Shown: positions 1-8,165, counted from the first letter of the stretch. The stretch: 23,331 nt of DNA from Pseudomonadota bacterium (GCA_023434095.1 JAEYTJ010000376.1:1-23331), one strand, 5' to 3'. Program-made: numbers and translations. The notes: generated by a model not told the origin, from the letters alone.

Positions 1-1342
1 CCACCCGGGTGAGGCCGCCCGGCACGATGCGCACCTTGTCGGCTCCGGTCAGCACGAAGGGGCGCAGGTCCACATGGCGCGGCGCGATGCCTTCCTCGAC
101 GAAGGTCGGGCAGGTCGACAGGGCGAGCGTCGGCTGGGCGATGAAGTTGGTCGGATCCTGCTTCAGCTTGGCGCGGAACAGCTCGATCTGCGCCTTGTCG
201 GCGCGCGGCCCGATCAGCATGCCGTAGCCGCCGGAGCCGTGGACCTCCTTCACGACCAGTTCGCTCAGATGGTCGAGCACGTATTTCAGGTGGTCCGCCT
301 CGCGGCAGCGCCAGGTCGGCACGTTCTTCAGCAGCGGCTCCTCGCCGAGATAGAAGCGGATGATGTCCGGCATGTAGCTGTAGACCGCCTTGTCGTCGGC
401 CACGCCCGTGCCGACCGCATTGGTCAGCGTGACGTTGCCGGCATTGTAGGCGCTCATCAGCCCCGGCACGCCCAGCGCGCTGTCGGGCCGGAAAGTCAGC
501 GGGTCGAGGAAGTCGTCGTCGAGCCGGCGGTAGATCACGTCCACCCGGCGCGGGCCCTCGGTGGTGCGCATGTAGACGACGTCGTTGCGCACGAACAGGT
601 CGCGGCCTTCCACTAGCTCCACGCCCAGCTTGTCCGCGAGGAAGGAGTGCTCGTAATAGGCGGAATTGTAGATGCCGGGGGTGAGCACCACCACGGCGGG
701 ATCGCTGCTCGAACTCGCCGGCGCCAGCGATTTCAGCGTCGCCAGCAATTCGTCGGTGTAGTTCTCCACCGGCGCCACGCGGTTGTCCGCGAACAGCTCC
801 GGGAACAGGCGCATCATGATCTCGCGGTTCTCCAGCATGTAGGAGACGCCGGAGGGGGTGCGGGCATTGTCTTCCAGCACATAGAAGGTCTCTGCATCGA
901 CCCGCACCACATCAATGCCGGCAATGTGGACATAGAGGTCGTGCGGCACCTTCTGGCCGTTCATCTCCGGGCGGAAAGCCGGGTTCTGGTAGACGAGGTC
1001 CTCCGGCACGACGCCGGCTTTCAGGATCTCGCGGCGCGAATAGATGTCGCGCAGATACAGGTTCAGCGCCTTTACGCGCTGTTCGAGGCCGCGCGACAGC
1101 CGACGCCATTCGGTGCCGGTCAGGATGCGGGGAATGATGTCGAAGGGGATCAGCCGTTCCTGCGCATCGCTGTCGCCATAGACGGCGAAGGTGATGCCGA
1201 TCCGCCGGAATATGAACTCCGCCTCTTTCCGGCGCATGTCCAGCACGTCGGGCGGAACATCGCTCAACCAGCGCGAGAGGGCGGTATAGGCGGTCCGGAT
1301 CGAACCGTCCGCGTTGGTCATTTCGTCGAAGGCCACGCTCAT
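1..1342 (-). CDS. Circularly permuted ATP-grasp type 2 protein (DUF404/DUF407), 3' end outside window
   Basis: The first 447 residues are visible; the gene leaves the window before its stop. Hallmarks of the family are seen: EDNARTPSGVSY at residues 157-168, the ENR that follows at 171-173, and the glycine-rich nucleotide loop KEVHGSGGYGMLIGP at 365-379. Family members usually have about 470-490 residues, so only the last few tens are missing. The family is thought to catalyse ATP-dependent carboxylate-amine or peptide-like ligation; its substrate is generally unknown. It usually travels with an alpha-E domain protein (DUF403) and a transglutaminase-like protease, and such genes would be expected just outside the left edge on the same strand (inference). 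The ATG at 1342 fits the start of the conserved region, with a GGGAG about 12 bases upstream. It is divergent from the molybdopterin-binding gene. Confidence 0.9.
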   Translation of the reverse strand, partial: MSVAFDEMTNADGSIRTAYTALSRWLSDVPPDVLDMRRKEAEFIFRRIGITFAVYGDSDAQERLIPFDIIPRILTGTEWRRLSRGLEQRVKALNLYLRDIYSRREILKAGVVPEDLVYQNPAFRPEMNGQKVPHDLYVHIAGIDVVRVDAETFYVLEDNARTPSGVSYMLENREIMMRLFPELFADNRVAPVENYTDELLATLKSLAPASSSSDPAVVVLTPGIYNSAYYEHSFLADKLGVELVEGRDLFVRNDVVYMRTTEGPRRVDVIYRRLDDDFLDPLTFRPDSALGVPGLMSAYNAGNVTLTNAVGTGVADDKAVYSYMPDIIRFYLGEEPLLKNVPTWRCREADHLKYVLDHLSELVVKEVHGSGGYGMLIGPRADKAQIELFRAKLKQDPTNFIAQPTLALSTCPTFVEEGIAPRHVDLRPFVLTGADKVRIVPGGLTRV

Positions 1343-1555
1343 TGGTGCAAATGTACTCCCCAACTTCGCCAAGTTAGCTACAAAGCTCGTGCCAGCGGAA
1401 GGGGAGGCGCACGCCTCCGGCCGATAAATGCGAGTTTGCGCACCAATTGCCCGTTTGGCGGGCAGAGTGGCGTGGCTTGCGGCGGTAAGTGCGGTGAATT
1501 GCGGCGATGGGCGGCAGATGGCAGGTTCAGCCTGCCGGCGTGGGAGGGGAATCGG
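1343..1555. promoter_or_regulatory. Divergent intergenic region with two small stem-loops
   Basis: This 213-base gap separates two divergent genes and must hold both promoters. I could not pick convincing -35/-10 boxes. Two perfect 6-bp hairpins are visible: TGCCCG (1448-1453) with CGGGCA (1459-1464), and GGCAGG (1520-1525) with CCTGCC (1531-1536). The second ends a few bases before the purine-rich ribosome binding site (GGGAGGGGA, 1542-1550) of the rightward gene. Their function is unknown, and short hairpins are frequent by chance in DNA this GC-rich. Confidence 0.45.
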
Positions 1556-2302
1556 ATGGCGGCTGCGGCAGAACAGGTGACGGCAGCGGTGTTGGTCATC
1601 GGCGACGAGATCCTCTCGGGCCGGACCAAGGACCGCAACATCGGCTACATCGCCGAATATCTCACCGCCATCGGCGTCGATGTGCGCGAGGTGAGGGTGG
1701 TGCCCGATGTCGAGGAGGAGATCGTCGCCGCCGTCAACGCCTTGCGCGCGCGCTACAGCTACGTGTTCACCACGGGCGGCATCGGTCCGACCCATGACGA
1801 CATCACCGCCGACTGCGTGGCCAAGGCCTTCGGCGTCGGCATCGATGTCGATCCGCGCGCCCGCGCCATGCTGCTCGAATACATCAAGCCCGAGGATCTG
1901 AACGAGGCGCGGCTGCGCATGGCGCGCATCCCGCACGGCGCCGAGTTGGTGGAGAACCCGGTGTCCAAGGCTCCGGGATTCTGGATCGGCAACGTCATCG
2001 TCATGGCCGGCGTGCCCACCATCATGCAGGCCATGCTCGACCAGGTGGCGCCGAAGCTGAAGACGGGGGTGCGCATGCTCTCCGAGACCGTCCGGGCGGA
2101 TGCGCGCGAGGGCGATGTCGGCGGTCCGCTCGCCGCCATCGCCAAGGCCAATCCCGAGGTGAGCATCGGCAGCTATCCCTTCATAGGCGAGGATGGCCGC
2201 CCGAACACCAACCTCGTGCTGCGCAGCCGCGATGCGGAGAAGCTGGCGGCCGCGGTGGCGCAGGTGGAGGCCATGGTCGCGGCGCTCGCCGGGCCCCGGT
2301 AA
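1556..2302 (+). CDS. Competence/damage-inducible protein A-like molybdopterin-binding protein (MoCF domain only)
   Basis: The 248-residue product carries the MoCF_biosynth fold found in MoaB, MogA and CinA. The conserved GDEILSG lies at residues 16-22 and TTGGIGPTHDD at 72-82. The protein stops after this domain and lacks the C-terminal nicotinamide-nucleotide amidohydrolase part of full CinA (about 400 residues), so a CinA-like deamidase role is unlikely. Stand-alone homologues are common in alphaproteobacteria and are generally annotated as molybdopterin-binding, with no firm function. The reading frame stays open far upstream, but the ATG at 1556 is chosen because a strong GGGAGGGGA site precedes it and the MoCF domain begins about ten residues later. 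The gene is followed by gpt after 139 bases that include a weak hairpin (2333-2348). Confidence 0.85.
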   Translation: MAAAAEQVTAAVLVIGDEILSGRTKDRNIGYIAEYLTAIGVDVREVRVVPDVEEEIVAAVNALRARYSYVFTTGGIGPTHDDITADCVAKAFGVGIDVDPRARAMLLEYIKPEDLNEARLRMARIPHGAELVENPVSKAPGFWIGNVIVMAGVPTIMQAMLDQVAPKLKTGVRMLSETVRADAREGDVGGPLAAIAKANPEVSIGSYPFIGEDGRPNTNLVLRSRDAEKLAAAVAQVEAMVAALAGPR

Positions 2303-2441
2303 ATGAACCTTCCGGTCCGTTTTCCGTGTGAAGCCCGGAAATTCGGGCCGGCGGCACTGGAGAAGGCGTGACACTGCCGCTAATGATCGCCGCTGACGCT
2401 TCTGCCGCCTTTTCGATCCGACTTGCCGGGACACTTTCCTG

Positions 2442-2948
2442 ATGACCGACGACCGCCAGAACAAGGCCTTTCCGGTCTCGTGGGATCAGTTCCACCGCGA
2501 TGCCCGCGCGCTGGCGTGGCGGCTGGCGGGTGCGGGCCCGTTCGAGGGCATTGTCTGCATCACCCGCGGCGGGCTGGTGCCGGCCGCCATCGTGGCCCGC
2601 GAGCTGGGCGTGCGCCTGATCGAGACGGTGTGCATCGCCAGCTATCACGACTACACCAAGCAGGGCGAGATGCAGGTGCTGAAGCCTATCGCCGATGTGG
2701 TGACGGCGGCAGCGGGCGAGGGCGGCCGCGGGCTTCTGGTGATCGACGACCTCGTCGACACCGGCAAGACGGCGCGGGTTGTGCGCGAGATGCTGCCTGC
2801 GGCGCATTTCGCCACCGTCTACGCCAAGCCGCTCGGCCGCCCGCTGATCGACACCTTCATCACCGAGGTGAGCCAGGATACGTGGATCTATTTCCCGTGG
2901 GATATGGGGCTGAGCTTCCAGCCGCCGATCCGCGACGGGGTGGCGTGA
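2442..2948 (+). CDS. gpt: Xanthine-guanine phosphoribosyltransferase
   Basis: This cytoplasmic purine-salvage enzyme transfers phosphoribose from PRPP to guanine, xanthine and, less well, hypoxanthine. The 168-residue product resembles Escherichia coli Gpt (152 residues) along its length: TRGGLVPAAIVARELG at 41-56, VCIASY at 63-68, the PRPP loop LLVIDDLVDTGKTA at 98-111, AKPLGRP at 128-134, and QDTWIYFPWDMG at 145-156, which contributes the aromatic base-binding segment. An extra eight or so residues at the N-terminus account for part of the length difference. The ATG at 2442 has only a weak upstream purine run (GGGA), but no better start lies closer to the domain. The acidic-protein gene follows after 9 bases and is probably cotranscribed. 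Confidence 0.95.
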   Translation: MTDDRQNKAFPVSWDQFHRDARALAWRLAGAGPFEGIVCITRGGLVPAAIVARELGVRLIETVCIASYHDYTKQGEMQVLKPIADVVTAAAGEGGRGLLVIDDLVDTGKTARVVREMLPAAHFATVYAKPLGRPLIDTFITEVSQDTWIYFPWDMGLSFQPPIRDGVA

Positions 2949-2957
2949 GGACGAGAC

Positions 2958-3356
2958 ATGGCCGGCAGCTACGACGAGCCCCAGGACGACACCGACGACG
3001 GGTATGACGCCGCTTTCGACCAGCACCGCGCGGCGCTGTACGACATGCTGATGGAATATGCCGACGAGCACGACCTGAGCGACAGCTTCATGGCGGTGCT
3101 GGCCTCCGATATCGGCCTGTCGCTGCGCATGGTGGCCTATGCTTCCGAAACCGAGAAGCCCTCGGTGGGCGGGCTGCGGCTCGACCTCGACCGCTACACC
3201 CGCGAACTGGGTGACAGCGTGCGCGACGCCAAGAAGTACGCCGCCGAGTTCATCGCCGAAGCCAAGGCCGCGCAGGAAGCGGACGGGGCCGAAGGCGATG
3301 AGGACGGGTCGGCGGAGGGCGAGGACGGCCCGGACAAGAATACCCGGCCGTCCTGA
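2958..3356 (+). CDS. Small acidic protein of unknown function
   Basis: I do not recognise this 132-residue protein. It starts with an acidic segment rich in Asp (residues 6-20) and has a probably helical, folded middle (about 20-105) containing RAALYDMLMEYADEHDLSD and a second part with alternating charge. It ends in a very acidic, Gly-rich and probably disordered tail (about 108-128). There is no signal peptide, membrane segment or cysteine pair, so it is likely cytoplasmic. A good ribosome binding site (GAGGACGAG) precedes the ATG. The 9-base spacing from gpt suggests one operon, and a stem-loop directly after the stop closes it. The reading frame and codon usage look like those of its neighbours, so I regard it as real. 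A link to purine salvage is only suggested by position. Confidence 0.75.
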   Translation: MAGSYDEPQDDTDDGYDAAFDQHRAALYDMLMEYADEHDLSDSFMAVLASDIGLSLRMVAYASETEKPSVGGLRLDLDRYTRELGDSVRDAKKYAAEFIAEAKAAQEADGAEGDEDGSAEGEDGPDKNTRPS

Positions 3357-3359
3357 GGC

Positions 3360-3381
3360 GCGAGGCGTGGGAGCGCCTCGC
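3360..3381 (+). terminator. Stem-loop after the gpt operon, terminator-like
   Basis: A perfect 8-bp stem GCGAGGCG (3360-3367) / CGCCTCGC (3374-3381) with a 6-base loop begins 3 bases after the acidic-protein stop codon. The following CTTTCGGCTT has only short T runs, so intrinsic termination may be weak. It separates the gpt operon from the DoxX gene. Confidence 0.6.
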
Positions 3382-3444
3382 CTTTCGGCTTCCCCTGCGC
3401 TATGCCGGGGTGCGGCAAATTGTGCCGCTTAAGGGTACCTACCG

Positions 3445-3855
3445 ATGACACCCGCGCTCATCTCCGGCATCTTGCTCTCGCCGATCACGGCCTTTGTCGC
3501 GCGTCTCCTGCTTGTGTTCATGTTTCTCGGCAGCGCCATCAGCAAAATCACCGATTTCGCCGGCGCCGAGGCCGAGATGGCCCATTTCGGGCTCAACCCC
3601 CCGTGGCTTTTCGCGGTGGGCACCATCGTCACCCAGCTCGTCGGCGGCCTGCTGATCCTGCTGAACCGGGCGACCTGGCTCGGGGCCGGCGCGCTCGGCA
3701 TCTTCACCCTGCTCACCATCCCCATCGCGCATCATTTCTGGCGCATGGAAGGGCCGATGGCGCAGTTCGAATTCTATGTCGCGATCGAGCATCTCTCGGT
3801 GCTCGGCGGCATGCTGCTGGTCGCCATACTGGCCGAGCGCGTGCGCGCGGCCTGA
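3445..3855 (+). CDS. DoxX-family inner-membrane protein
   Basis: The 136-residue product has four predicted membrane helices (about 14-34, 53-74, 78-96 and 111-131). This is the usual DoxX layout and length. The LLLVFMFLGSAISKITDF segment ending the first helix and the PIAHHFW motif at 93-99 are characteristic of the family. DoxX proteins are associated with quinone-linked redox or thiol-stress functions in some bacteria, but most members, including this one, have no defined role. An AAGGGT about 10 bases before the ATG serves as ribosome binding site. The gene lies 27 bases upstream of fhs on the same strand and may be cotranscribed with it; I see no functional reason for the pairing. Confidence 0.85.
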   Translation: MTPALISGILLSPITAFVARLLLVFMFLGSAISKITDFAGAEAEMAHFGLNPPWLFAVGTIVTQLVGGLLILLNRATWLGAGALGIFTLLTIPIAHHFWRMEGPMAQFEFYVAIEHLSVLGGMLLVAILAERVRAA

Positions 3856-3882
3856 CGGCGCAAAGTGTTTACGGGAGCCTTC

Positions 3883-5577
3883 ATGAATACCGCGGCGCGC
3901 ACCATCGATCCCAACAGCGACGCGGCGATTGCCGCCTCCGTGACACCCCGTCCCATCGAGGAGATCGGCTCCCGGCTCGGCGTGCCGGCCGCCGATCTCT
4001 ACCGCTACGGCCCTGACAAGGCGAAGATCGCGCTCGGCTTCGCCCGCGCCGCCGAGGCGAAGGCGGACGGCAGGCTGATCCTCGTCACCGCCATCAACCC
4101 GACCCCGGCAGGCGAGGGCAAGACCACCATGACGATCGGCCTCGGCGACGCGCTGGCCCGCGCCGGCAAGCGCGTCGCCATCGCGCTGCGCGAGCCCAGC
4201 CTCGGCCCGGTCTTCGGCTCCAAGGGCGGGGCCACCGGCGGCGGCCATGCGCAGATCGTACCGATGCAGGACATCAATCTGCACTTCACGGGCGATTTCC
4301 ACGCCATCAGTTCCGCGCACAACCTGCTCGCGGCGGCCATCGACAACCACATCTACTGGGGCAACGCGCTCGACATCGACACCCGCCGCATCAACTGGCG
4401 GCGCGTGGTCGACCTGAACGACCGCGCGCTGCGCAGCGTCGTGGTCGGGCTCGGCGGGCCGGGCAACGGCTTCTCCCGCGAGGACGGGTTCGACATCACC
4501 GTCGCCAGCGAGGTGATGGCGATCTTCTGCCTCGCCCGCTCGCTGGAGGACCTCGAAGAGCGGCTCGGCCGCATGGTGGTGGCGCAGAACCGCGCGCGCC
4601 AGCCGATCACCGCCGGCCAGCTCAAGGTGACGGGGGCGATGACCGCGCTGCTGCGCGACGCCTTCCAGCCGAACCTCGTGCAGACATTGGAAGCCACGCC
4701 TGCAGTCGTCCACGGTGGCCCCTTCGCCAACATCGCCCATGGCTGCAATTCGGTGATGGCGACGCGCACCGCGCTCGGCCTTGCCGATTACGTCGTCACC
4801 GAAGCCGGCTTCGGCGCCGATCTCGGGGCGGAGAAGTTCCTCGACATCAAGTGCCGGCAGGCCGGTCTGACGCCGTCGGTGGTGGTCATCGTCGCCACGG
4901 TGCGGGCGCTGAAGATGCATGGCGGCGTGGCGCAGAAGGACCTCGGGCCGGAGAATGTCGCCGCCGTGTCCGCAGGCACCTCCAATCTCGTGCGGCATAT
5001 CGAGAACATGAAGGCGTTCGGCCTGCCGGCGGTGGTGGCGATCAACCGCTTCACCAGCGACACGCCGGCCGAGATCGACGCCATCAAAGCCGCCTGCGCG
5101 GCGGTTGGCGCCAGCGTGCACCTGTGCTCGCACTGGGCCGACGGCTCGGCCGGCGCGCTCTCCCTGGCCGAGGAGGTGGCGGCCTTGGCGCAGGCGCCGT
5201 CCGGCTTCCGCCCGCTCTATGACAGCGCGCTGCCGCTGGTGCAGAAGATCGAGACCATCGCTACCCGCATCTATCGCGCGGGTTCGGTGGCGGTCGAGCC
5301 GGCGGCGCTGAGGAAGCTCGCCGAGTTCGAGGCGCAGGGCTATGGCGACCTGCCGATCTGCATGGCCAAGACCCAGTACAGCTTCTCCGCCGACCCGACG
5401 CGGCGCGGGGCGCCGGAGGGCTTCGTGCTGCCGGTGCGCGACGTGCGGCTCTCCGCCGGCGCCGGCTTCGTGGTGGCGCTGTGCGGCGACGTGATGACCA
5501 TGCCGGGCCTGCCGTCACGGCCTGCGGCGGAAGACATCTTCGTCGACGAGACCGGCTTCATCGGTGGGGTATTCTAA
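3883..5577 (+). CDS. fhs: Formate-tetrahydrofolate ligase (10-formyl-THF synthetase)
   Basis: The enzyme makes 10-formyl-THF from formate, THF and ATP, feeding one-carbon units into purine, formyl-methionine and serine-linked metabolism. The 564-residue length is normal for bacterial Fhs. The P-loop TPAGEGKTT lies at residues 74-82, followed by the family segment REPSLGPVFGSKGGATGGG at 103-121. GDFHAI (137-142) and the C-terminal DVMTMPGLPSRPAA are also typical. The ATG at 3883 is preferred over an in-frame GTG at 3865 because GGGAG sits 7 bases before it. The tRNA-Leu gene begins 16 bases after the stop. Fhs is common in methylotrophic and formate-using alphaproteobacteria, which fits the suggested host group, but the other one-carbon genes are not in this window. 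Confidence 0.97.
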   Translation: MNTAARTIDPNSDAAIAASVTPRPIEEIGSRLGVPAADLYRYGPDKAKIALGFARAAEAKADGRLILVTAINPTPAGEGKTTMTIGLGDALARAGKRVAIALREPSLGPVFGSKGGATGGGHAQIVPMQDINLHFTGDFHAISSAHNLLAAAIDNHIYWGNALDIDTRRINWRRVVDLNDRALRSVVVGLGGPGNGFSREDGFDITVASEVMAIFCLARSLEDLEERLGRMVVAQNRARQPITAGQLKVTGAMTALLRDAFQPNLVQTLEATPAVVHGGPFANIAHGCNSVMATRTALGLADYVVTEAGFGADLGAEKFLDIKCRQAGLTPSVVVIVATVRALKMHGGVAQKDLGPENVAAVSAGTSNLVRHIENMKAFGLPAVVAINRFTSDTPAEIDAIKAACAAVGASVHLCSHWADGSAGALSLAEEVAALAQAPSGFRPLYDSALPLVQKIETIATRIYRAGSVAVEPAALRKLAEFEAQGYGDLPICMAKTQYSFSADPTRRGAPEGFVLPVRDVRLSAGAGFVVALCGDVMTMPGLPSRPAAEDIFVDETGFIGGVF

Positions 5578-5593
5578 AGCCGCCAAGCGCCTT

Positions 5594-5679
5594 GCGGGCG
5601 TGGCGAAACAGGTAGACGCAACGGACTTAAAATCCGTTTCTCTCTGAGAGTGCCGGTTCGAGCCCGGCCGCCCGCACCA
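5594..5679 (+). tRNA. tRNA-Leu (anticodon UAA)
   Basis: This is an 86-base type II tRNA. The acceptor stem GCGGGCG (5594-5600) pairs perfectly with CGCCCGC (5669-5675), followed by A and an encoded CCA (5677-5679). The anticodon loop CTTAAAA puts TAA at 5628-5630, between ACGGA and TCCGT. A long variable arm (CTCT/AGAG) is typical of leucine tRNAs, and the T-arm GCCGG-TTCGAGC-CCGGC spans 5652-5668. It reads UUA/UUG leucine codons, which are rare in this GC-rich genome. It is probably cotranscribed with, or processed from, the fhs message. Confidence 0.97.
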
Positions 5680-5694
5680 GTTCCATGGATCGTG

Positions 5695-6456
5695 TCACGC
5701 GATGCTCTCGCCGCCGTCCACCACCAGCGCCTGCCCGGTCATGAAGGAGGAGCGGTCGGAGACGAGGAACAGGATCGCCTCGGCGATCTCCTCGGCGCTG
5801 GCCCAGCGTCCCATGGGGATCTTCTCGCGCACATAGGCCTCGATGGCGTGCCGCCCGCCCATCTGGGCGATGAAGGGCTCGTTGAACGGGGTGTCGACCC
5901 AGCCCGGGCACAGCGCGTTCACCCGCACATTGTGCCGCGCATAGTCGATCGCCATCTGCCGCGCCATGGCGATGACGGCGTGCTTGGAGGTGGTGTAGGC
6001 GATCATCTCGCGGTCGTAGAACACGCCGGAATTGGAGGCGGTGATCAGGATCACCCCGCCGCCCTGCGCCATCATCGCCGGCATGGCGAGGCGGGCGGCG
6101 AGGTAGGAGGCGCGCACATTGATCCGCCAGGAGCGGTCCATGCCATCCGGCGCCACCTCGGTCAGCGGCCCGCCCACCAGCACCCCGGCATGGCTGTGCA
6201 GGATGTAGAGCCGCCCGTGACGCGCCAGCGTGCCGCTCACCAGCGCCTCGACCTCGGCGTCGACGTCGACATCGGTCGTCACCGCCTCGGCCCGGCCGCC
6301 GGCCGCGCGGATGGCCTCGGCGGTCGCCTCGCCCGCCGCACTGTTGCGGTCGGCGACGACCACGAGCGCCCCCTCGCGGGCCATGGCGAGCGCCCCGGCG
6401 CAGCCGATCCCCGAGCCGGCGCCGGTGACGATGGCGATCTTGTCCTTGAGAATCAT
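5695..6456 (-). CDS. Short-chain dehydrogenase/reductase, last gene of the importer operon
   Basis: A classical SDR of 253 residues. The Rossmann motif TGAGSGIG lies at 11-18. Asp36 at the end of the second strand (ADR) predicts NAD(H) rather than NADP(H). The catalytic set is Asn113, Ser141, Tyr154 and Lys158 (YTTSK), and the C-terminal GQALVVDGG is typical. Unusually, the conserved NNAG segment reads HSHAG at 87-91. Substrate cannot be read from the sequence. The start 8 bases beyond the permease stop and the same orientation place it in the importer operon, so it probably oxidises or reduces the imported compound or a product of it (inference). The ATG at 6456 gives the normal SDR N-terminus. 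The gene ends 15 bases from the convergent tRNA. Confidence 0.9.
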   Translation of the reverse strand: MILKDKIAIVTGAGSGIGCAGALAMAREGALVVVADRNSAAGEATAEAIRAAGGRAEAVTTDVDVDAEVEALVSGTLARHGRLYILHSHAGVLVGGPLTEVAPDGMDRSWRINVRASYLAARLAMPAMMAQGGGVILITASNSGVFYDREMIAYTTSKHAVIAMARQMAIDYARHNVRVNALCPGWVDTPFNEPFIAQMGGRHAIEAYVREKIPMGRWASAEEIAEAILFLVSDRSSFMTGQALVVDGGESIA

Positions 6457-6463
6457 GATGCAC

Positions 6464-7282
6464 CTAAGAGGAGGCCGGGCGGCGCCGGCGAAGCAGCAAT
6501 TGCGCCGCGATGACGAGGACGATGGACGCCGCCAGCACCAGAGCGCCGATGGCGTTGATCTCCGGTGTGACCCCCCGCCGGATCGAGGCGAAGACGTAGA
6601 TCGGCAGCGTGGTCTGCGAGCCCGCGACGAAGAAGGCGACGATGAAGTCGTCGAAGGAGAAGGTGAAGGCCAGCAGGAAGCCGGCGAGGATGGCGGGCAA
6701 TATCTGCGGCAGCACGATGGAGCGGAAGGTGGTGAAGGGCCCGGCATAAAGGTCGCTGGAGGCCTCCACCATGTCGCGCCCCAGCGCCCCGAGCCGGGCC
6801 CGCACGATCATGGTGACGAGCGCGGTGGAGAACAGCCCGTGCGCGGCGATGATCGAGCCATAGCCGAGCGAGAGGCGCGGCGGCGCGTCACCCGGCCACA
6901 GCGCGGCCAGCGCCGGGTTGACGATGCCGAAAAGCTGCACCAGCGCGACCAGCGTCGCGATGCCGATCACCACGCCCGGCACGACGATGGCGGCGCCGAA
7001 CAGCGCGTCGAACACCGCGCGGGTGCGCGGCGCGGCGCGGCCGAGCCCGATGGCGGCGGCGGTGCCGCAGACCGAAGCGAGGGCGGCGCTGGTCGTCGCC
7101 ACGATCAGGCTGTTGGTCAGCGCTTCCATCAGGAAGGTGTTGGAAAGTGCCCGCCCGTACCACTGGACGGAGAAGCCGGTGAACTCGCTCGCATGCCGCC
7201 CGGCGTTGAAGGAGAACAGCACCACCAGCGCGATCGGCAGGTAGAGGAAGCCGTAAACGGCGATGACGAAGGCGCGCATCAT
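6464..7282 (-). CDS. ABC transporter permease, PotC-type
   Basis: The 272-residue inner-membrane permease has a first helix near residues 5-26 and about six helices overall, as in PotC/YdcV. The cytoplasmic EAA loop is visible as EASSDLYAGPFTTFRSIVLP, followed by the typical ILPAILAG. Next comes FSFDDFIVAFFVAG, characteristic of the PotC subgroup that handles polyamines and related small cations or amines. The protein pairs with the PotB-type permease; its ATG overlaps that gene's TGA in an ATGA arrangement, implying translational coupling. No Shine-Dalgarno motif is visible just upstream, consistent with coupling. The C-terminal tail is arginine-rich (RRRRP). The substrate is not determined by the permease sequence. 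Confidence 0.93.
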   Translation of the reverse strand: MMRAFVIAVYGFLYLPIALVVLFSFNAGRHASEFTGFSVQWYGRALSNTFLMEALTNSLIVATTSAALASVCGTAAAIGLGRAAPRTRAVFDALFGAAIVVPGVVIGIATLVALVQLFGIVNPALAALWPGDAPPRLSLGYGSIIAAHGLFSTALVTMIVRARLGALGRDMVEASSDLYAGPFTTFRSIVLPQILPAILAGFLLAFTFSFDDFIVAFFVAGSQTTLPIYVFASIRRGVTPEINAIGALVLAASIVLVIAAQLLLRRRRPASS

Positions 7283-8139
7283 AGGAGGTCGACCTGTCGG
7301 GCGCCGGAGAGCCGGGCGGTGAGGCGGTTGGCGGCCAGCAGCAGCAGGACGGCGATCACCACCAGCGCCACCGCGATGGCCGAGCCGAACGGCCAGTTGC
7401 GCGATTGCAGGAACAGGTCGACCAGCGCATTGCCGATGAAGAACACCTTGCCCCCGCCCAGCAGGGTCGGGATGAGGTATTCGCCCAGCAGCAGGATCAG
7501 CACCAGCGAGAAGCCCGTCATCATGCCGGGCAGGGAAAGCCGTAGGGTGACGCTGAAGAAGGTGGAGAACGGCGTCGCGCCGAGGTCGGCGGAGGCTTCC
7601 AGCAGCCGGCGGTCGAGCCGCTCCAGGCTGATATAGATCGGCAGGATCATCAGCGGCAGATAGCCGTAGACGATGCCGAGCAGCACGGCGCCGGGGGTGT
7701 TGATGAAGCGCAGGTCCGGCAGGCCGATGAGTTCGAGCCAGGCGGGAATGCCGCGCGCGCCGAGAATGTACATCCAGGCATAGGTGCGGATCAGCAGGCT
7801 GGTCCAGAACGGGATGACGATCAGCGCCACCAGCAGCAGGCGGCGCTGCGGCAGGGCCTTGATTGCGAGATAATAGGCGACGGGATAGGCGATGAGCAGG
7901 CAGGCCAGCGCCCCCGCCGGGGCCAGCACCAGCGTGTTCCAGAACGCCGTGGCCCGTGCCGGCAGGTTGGCGTATTGGGCGAGCGTCAGCGCGGGCGCGT
8001 AGCCGCCCGCCGGCGCCCGCTCGCCGAGGCTGAACACGACGATGGCGAGGAAGGGCAGCACCAGGAACAGCAACAGCCACACCGCCGCCGGGGCGAGCAG
8101 CAGGGCGGTGACCAGTCGCTTTCGGGCGGCGCTCGACAT
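7279..8139 (-). CDS. ABC transporter permease, PotB-type
   Basis: The 286-residue inner-membrane permease has an N-terminal helix at about 12-35, followed by the periplasmic loop typical of PotB/PotH proteins, and about six helices in all. Family segments include IPFWTSLLIRTYAWMYILG and LGIVYGYLPLMILPIY. The EAA loop EASADLGATPFSTFFSVTL contacts the ATPase, and LILLLGEYLIPTLLGG follows. An in-frame GTG lies six codons upstream, but the ATG at 8139 gives the usual short cytoplasmic N-terminus. It follows the binding-protein gene after 93 bases that carry two strong stem-loops, the only sizeable gap within the operon, and it overlaps the next permease by 4 bases. Confidence 0.93.
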   Translation of the reverse strand: MSSAARKRLVTALLLAPAAVWLLLFLVLPFLAIVVFSLGERAPAGGYAPALTLAQYANLPARATAFWNTLVLAPAGALACLLIAYPVAYYLAIKALPQRRLLLVALIVIPFWTSLLIRTYAWMYILGARGIPAWLELIGLPDLRFINTPGAVLLGIVYGYLPLMILPIYISLERLDRRLLEASADLGATPFSTFFSVTLRLSLPGMMTGFSLVLILLLGEYLIPTLLGGGKVFFIGNALVDLFLQSRNWPFGSAIAVALVVIAVLLLLAANRLTARLSGARQVDLL

Positions 8140-8165
8140 GGGTGGTCCAGTTCGCACGAGGGGGA

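Noticed and set aside
647..1342. Long rightward open frame opposite the ATP-grasp gene, continuous with the molybdopterin-binding gene
   Set aside because: Its translation has no recognisable domain and is rich in His, Arg and Asp, as expected from the antisense of a GC-rich gene; the leftward frame has clear family motifs.
2333..2348. Hairpin GCCCG/CGGGC after the molybdopterin-binding gene as a terminator
   Set aside because: Only 5 bp and no T-run; too weak to call.
5594..5700. tRNA-Leu as an integration site marking the importer operon as an inserted island
   Set aside because: I found no copy of the tRNA 3' end elsewhere in the window, no integrase, and no obvious change of base composition.
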